A model generated the notes under the pieces. The model had not been told where the DNA came from and made no database searches. It saw only the letters and a program-made list of their open reading frames with translations. DNA of 8,279 nucleotides from Proteobacteria bacterium UBA2996 (GTDB lineage: Bacteria > Pseudomonadota > Gammaproteobacteria > Arenicellales > UBA868). Location: assembly GCA_002346525.1 (NCBI GenBank), contig DDZY01000020.1, forward strand, positions 513 to 8,791. Direction: 5' to 3'. Of the stretch, positions 5,586 to 8,279 are shown piece by piece (the first letter of the stretch is position 1; each line of letters starts with the position of its first letter). The translations under genes and the position numbers were made by a program.

Positions 5586-6445
5586 GCCTGTGCAAGTTCC
5601 CGGCGACAACGTCTGACTCGATCATCCTGTGCGCCAAGACTCTCAAATATCTGCAACAAGGTCGCCTGCGCTTGCTGGGCAGACTCGCCACCGCGATCTC
5701 TCCGAATGATTTCGAGGAACTGTGCCATTGCGGAGTCAAGCTGATCGGGGTCCTGCAATGCGCATTGTGCCAGAGCCACTCGGGCCTCAAGGTCATCCGG
5801 TGATTGTTCGACTCGGTTTTTAAGACTCTGAATATCGATAGTGGCGTCAACGTTTTGCGCAAGTTCAATTCGCGCACGAAGCTGTTTGACCTCCGAGTCC
5901 TGGGCGGCGGCCAGTGGGATGCTCCGGAGCAGTTTCGCTGCGCCATCCGTATCTTTAGCTTCGAGCAGGTAGCTTGCGAGACCTAGACGAAGTTTCAGGT
6001 AATCAGGATCCGCCTCCAGGGATTTGCTGAGCAGCGCAATGGCATCTTGCAGTTTTCCATCGCCGGCGAGCGCCGCCGCGTTGGCCAGGTGATCGTCTGC
6101 AGGCCGTGGGAGATGGCGTTCAATAAATTCCCGGACGCTGCTTTCCGGTAGGGCGCCCATAAATTCATCTACCGCTGTGCCGTCCCGAAACAGTCTCACG
6201 GTCGGAAGACTTCTGATGCCCTGGCTGGCCGCGAGTTCCCGCTCACTCTCCGTGTCCACTTTGGCTACGCGGAACTTGCCCTCGTATTCAAGCGCCAGTC
6301 TATCCAGGATCGGCATCAGCATCTTGCACGGCCCGCACCAATCAGCCCAGAAGTCCACTAGCACCGGAGTGGTTTTAGAGCTTTCGATCACCTCACCAGC
6401 AAAAGTTTGCTCAGTTACGACGCTGACAAATGGGTTATCACGCAT
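5576..6445 (-). CDS. cnoX: Thioredoxin-TPR chaperone, CnoX/YbbN family
   Basis: The family combines a thioredoxin domain with C-terminal TPR helices. E. coli CnoX is a cytoplasmic holdase that protects proteins during bleach stress and hands them to GroEL and DnaK. The 289-residue product is close to E. coli's 284. The thioredoxin fold spans about 1-112, with DFWADWCGPCK at 31-41 (CGPC at 37-40) and the cis-proline in SLPTV at Pro81. From about 117 on, helix pairs such as DGKLQDAIALLSKSLEADP and DPDQLDSAMAQFLEIIRRD fit the TPR region. E. coli CnoX lacks the first active-site cysteine, so this one may be redox active. ATG 6445 is chosen because it gives the family N-terminus; an in-frame TTG at 6502 would add 19 atypical residues. 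It has no signal peptide and stands alone on the minus strand. Confidence 0.9.
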   Translation of the reverse strand: MRDNPFVSVVTEQTFAGEVIESSKTTPVLVDFWADWCGPCKMLMPILDRLALEYEGKFRVAKVDTESERELAASQGIRSLPTVRLFRDGTAVDEFMGALPESSVREFIERHLPRPADDHLANAAALAGDGKLQDAIALLSKSLEADPDYLKLRLGLASYLLEAKDTDGAAKLLRSIPLAAAQDSEVKQLRARIELAQNVDATIDIQSLKNRVEQSPDDLEARVALAQCALQDPDQLDSAMAQFLEIIRRDRGGESAQQAQATLLQIFESLGAQDDRVRRCRRELAQALN

Positions 6446-6530
6446 TGGTAGATTCCGGTAAGCATGGACGGTCTCAAAAACCGACGCCTTTGGATGTGGC
6501 AAGGGTTATCGACCTGCGGTTAGACAGATC

Positions 6531-6561
6531 TTGCAATAGACTAGGCACTGCGTCATTTTAT
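6531..6561 (+). promoter_or_regulatory. Weak candidate promoter in the divergent cnoX-EamA spacer
   Basis: The spacer 6446-6574 must hold the start signals of two divergent genes. On the plus strand TTGCAA (6531-6536) could be a -35 element, with TTTTAT (6556-6561) as a poor -10 at 19 bases' spacing. TTGCAA is its own complement, so it could also serve the minus strand. The match is weak and other placements are possible. Confidence 0.2.
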
Positions 6562-6574
6562 CGAAACCCTGTTT

Positions 6575-7504
6575 TTGTCTGCAAAGAATACTTTCTCCGC
6601 AACGCCGGCAAACCTTCTGTTTTTCGGGGCACCGGCGTTGTTTGTCGTGCTTTGGAGTACAGGATTTATTGGGGCAAAGATGGGGTTGCCTTATGCTGAA
6701 CCGGCTACCTTTCTGGCTATTCGGTTCTTTGCGGTGGCAACGATCCTGGTGGTGGTCGCGTGGATAATGAGAGTTCCGTGGCCGGATGGTCGCAAGGCCA
6801 AGCTTCACATAGCCGCAGTAGGGCTATTGGTGCACGGGATTTATCTTGGCGGCATCTACGGGGGGATCAGTCTCGGTGTCACAGCGGGCGATAGCGCCCT
6901 GATTGTCGGAATGCAGCCCGTATTGACTGCGGTGCTGGTAGGCCCAATTCTTGGGGAAGCCGTGCGGGCCCGGCAATGGAGTGGCTTCCTGATCGGGACC
7001 ATCGGGGTGACGCTCGTATCATGGCGCTATGTCGATGATCTTGAGAGCACACTGACCGGCGTGGTGCTTTGCGTGATTGCAGTGATGGGAATGAGTCTCG
7101 GGACGATTTATCAGAAACGGGTTTGCGCAGGGATGAACCTGTTGACGGGATCCTGTATCCAGTTTTCGGCAGCGGCTTTTTTTATGCTTCTGATTGCCGT
7201 TTCGTTTGAAAGTGGCCATGTTGAATGGACGGGAGAATTTCTCTTTGCCTTGGGCTGGCTGGTTATCGTGCTGTCCCTGGGCGCAATGACGCTGCTGTGG
7301 CTGTTGGTCCGCGCTCAGGCCGCGACCCAGGTGGCCCGTCTTTTCTTTTTGGTTCCGCCGGTGACAGCTCTTATTGCCTGGCCTCTTTTCGGGGAAACCC
7401 TGACATTCAAGTCGGTTATCGGAATGGGTTTGGTGGTCCTGGGCATCCTGCTGGTTAAGCAGGAATTGAGTGACGAAAACAGAAAAGAGGTCGGGCCCGC
7501 ATGA
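6575..7504 (+). CDS. EamA-family (drug/metabolite transporter superfamily) permease
   Basis: The product is an inner-membrane protein of 309 residues with about ten hydrophobic segments, arranged as two EamA repeats. Repeat one covers about residues 16-150, with FVVLWSTGFIGAKMGLPYAEP (23-43) near its start and PILGE at 124-128. Repeat two covers about 161-295, with PPVTALIAWPLFGE (261-274). The ILGE and LFGE positions mark equivalent sites in the two halves. Substrate cannot be told; the family exports metabolites, amino acids or drugs, usually by proton exchange. No ATG is available. TTG 6575 is the likeliest start because it leaves a normal short N-terminus before the first helix, but it has no Shine-Dalgarno. 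The stop overlaps the next gene (ATGA), so the pair should be co-translated. Confidence 0.9.
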   Translation: MSAKNTFSATPANLLFFGAPALFVVLWSTGFIGAKMGLPYAEPATFLAIRFFAVATILVVVAWIMRVPWPDGRKAKLHIAAVGLLVHGIYLGGIYGGISLGVTAGDSALIVGMQPVLTAVLVGPILGEAVRARQWSGFLIGTIGVTLVSWRYVDDLESTLTGVVLCVIAVMGMSLGTIYQKRVCAGMNLLTGSCIQFSAAAFFMLLIAVSFESGHVEWTGEFLFALGWLVIVLSLGAMTLLWLLVRAQAATQVARLFFLVPPVTALIAWPLFGETLTFKSVIGMGLVVLGILLVKQELSDENRKEVGPA

Positions 7505-8016
7505 GTTTACGATGGGCTAGATGCAGTTGGGTTTCGCTGGGCCTGTCCGTGCTTGTTGGCTTGAGTCAAACAAGTCTCGCCGAAAAGGGCTTTACGGATC
7601 TCGAGGGAGAGGTGGCACAGTTTTCCGACTACCTTCACGAAGAACGCTGGCTGGTAGTGATGATCTGGTCATGGACCTGTCCGATCTGCGCCAACGAAAT
7701 GTCCGGACAAGCCCGGCTTCACGATCGACACAAGGAGGGCCGGCTGGCTGTACTGGGTATCTCGCTGGATGGTCCGGCCGACGTCATGGAAGCGTGGGGT
7801 TTTGCTGAGGAGCACGGCGTGACCTTTCCCAATCTGATAGCCGAAGGTGAGGATGTCGCTCGATTCTTCTACCAGCAGACTGGCCAACCCCTCAGAGGCA
7901 CGCCTACCTTCCTGCTTTACGCACCCGGGGGAGAACTTAAAGCGGTTCAGGCAGGTCCGGTGCCGCCTGAAGGTATTGAGGCATTTATCAGGAGTCAGGA
8001 AGACACCGATGGCTAA
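7501..8016 (+). CDS. Exported TlpA/ResA-like thiol-disulfide oxidoreductase
   Basis: The 171-residue product begins with a Sec signal peptide: basic start, hydrophobic SLGLSVLVGL and likely cleavage after SLA at residue 27. The mature part is a thioredoxin fold with the active site WSWTCPICANEM (Cys60, Cys63) and the cis-proline in RGTPTF at Pro135. The inserted segment and ISLDGPADVMEAW after the second strand fit the TlpA/ResA/AhpC-TSA group rather than DsbA. It probably reduces or oxidises periplasmic protein thiols; no partner such as a cytochrome c gene is visible. It overlaps the upstream transporter gene by four bases and has AGAGG at 7486-7490. Its stop TAA 8014-8016 overlaps a downstream ATG at 8009, which has its own ribosome site. 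Confidence 0.88.
   Translation: MSLRWARCSWVSLGLSVLVGLSQTSLAEKGFTDLEGEVAQFSDYLHEERWLVVMIWSWTCPICANEMSGQARLHDRHKEGRLAVLGISLDGPADVMEAWGFAEEHGVTFPNLIAEGEDVARFFYQQTGQPLRGTPTFLLYAPGGELKAVQAGPVPPEGIEAFIRSQEDTDG
7997..8000 (+). promoter_or_regulatory. Ribosome-binding site for ATG 8009
   Basis: AGGA at 7997-8000 stands eight bases before ATG 8009, inside the end of the TlpA-like gene. It supports a third coupled gene starting there, although the frame from that ATG closes after 21 codons as written. Confidence 0.5.
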
Positions 8017-8279
8017 AAAAGAGGCGAACAAAAAGACCAGTCGGCCGATTGAGCGGTGCGTCATTGTCGAGTGACTATCGAAAAGGGTTTTGGTTAACCC
8101 TGGCAGGCGTGCTTGCGTTTACTCCGGATGCGCTCCTGATTCGGCTGACCGCAGTCGACCCCTTTACATTGGCCTGCGGCCGGGGCTTGCTGGCCGGAGT
8201 CGTGCTTTTGCTGGGTTATACGTTTTTGTGTCCGGCGGAACCTTAAATGCGCTAAGACGACTCGGTGGTTGGGGAGTGT
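8009..8279 (+). CDS. Second EamA-family transporter, N-terminal part, frame-disrupted and cut by the window end
   Basis: The bases 8049-8246 encode a membrane start typical of EamA proteins: GFWLTLAGVLAFTPDALLIRL, then a second hydrophobic helix GLLAGVVLLLGYTF. As written this frame has only TTG starts (8049, 8064) without ribosome sites, and it stops at TAA 8244-8246. One extra T in the T5 run 8223-8227 moves it to a frame open to the window end, continuing VSGGTLNALRRLGG. At the front, ATG 8009 has AGGA eight bases upstream, but its frame stops at 8072-8074. Removing one A from the A6 run 8015-8020 joins it to the membrane frame as MAKKRRTKRP, a basic start. The two changes compensate each other. 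Family assignment is good; start and frame status are uncertain. Confidence 0.65.

Noticed and set aside
6446..6502. Extension of the cnoX-like gene to TTG 6502
   Set aside because: ATG 6445 gives the usual family N-terminus and a length close to E. coli; the extra 19 residues do not resemble the family.
1..8279. CRISPR arrays, insertion sequences, tRNA or rRNA genes, att or dif sites
   Set aside because: I saw no regularly spaced repeats, transposase motifs, tRNA-like cloverleaf or dif-like sequence. The presence of xerD does not imply a nearby dif.

Overview
The window reads as chromosomal DNA of a gammaproteobacterium. The order ffh–rpsP–rimM–trmD–rplS is the classic trmD ribosomal-protein operon. 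The proteins resemble Escherichia coli counterparts nearly end to end: TrmD is 250 aa, L19 is 115 aa, and XerD ends in the typical HHPRG-like tail. Genus or species cannot be told from the sequence. Nothing here looks like a phage, insertion sequence, CRISPR array, tRNA or rRNA.

Region 1 (1-2567, + strand) is the translation and secretion block. It holds the M domain of Ffh (5' end outside the window), ribosomal protein S16, the 16S maturation factor RimM, the tRNA m1G37 methyltransferase TrmD and ribosomal protein L19. The trmD stop and rplS start overlap by one base. The spacers before rpsP, rimM and trmD each hold a possible RNA hairpin. The ffh–rpsP spacer also holds a possible ten-codon leader ORF whose Shine-Dalgarno lies inside a hairpin.

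Region 2 (2568-5562, + strand) starts with a spacer of about 180 bases carrying four inverted repeats. A large exported, helical-repeat (TPR-like) protein of unknown function follows. Its stop overlaps the start of xerD (ATGA), so the two are probably translated together. XerD has all six catalytic residues.

Region 3 (5576-6445, - strand) is a convergent gene for a thioredoxin-TPR chaperone of the CnoX/YbbN family, with an intact CGPC site. A divergent intergenic region of about 130 bases follows.

Region 4 (6575-8279, + strand) is a tightly overlapping cluster: an EamA-family membrane transporter, an exported TlpA/ResA-like thiol-disulfide protein, and the start of a second EamA transporter. 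The second transporter is broken in this sequence. Its reading frame is restored by two opposite single-base changes, one in an A6 run and one in a T5 run. That could be sequence error, gene decay or recoding, and is the most checkable oddity in the window. I found no convincing wholly new defence or mobile system.
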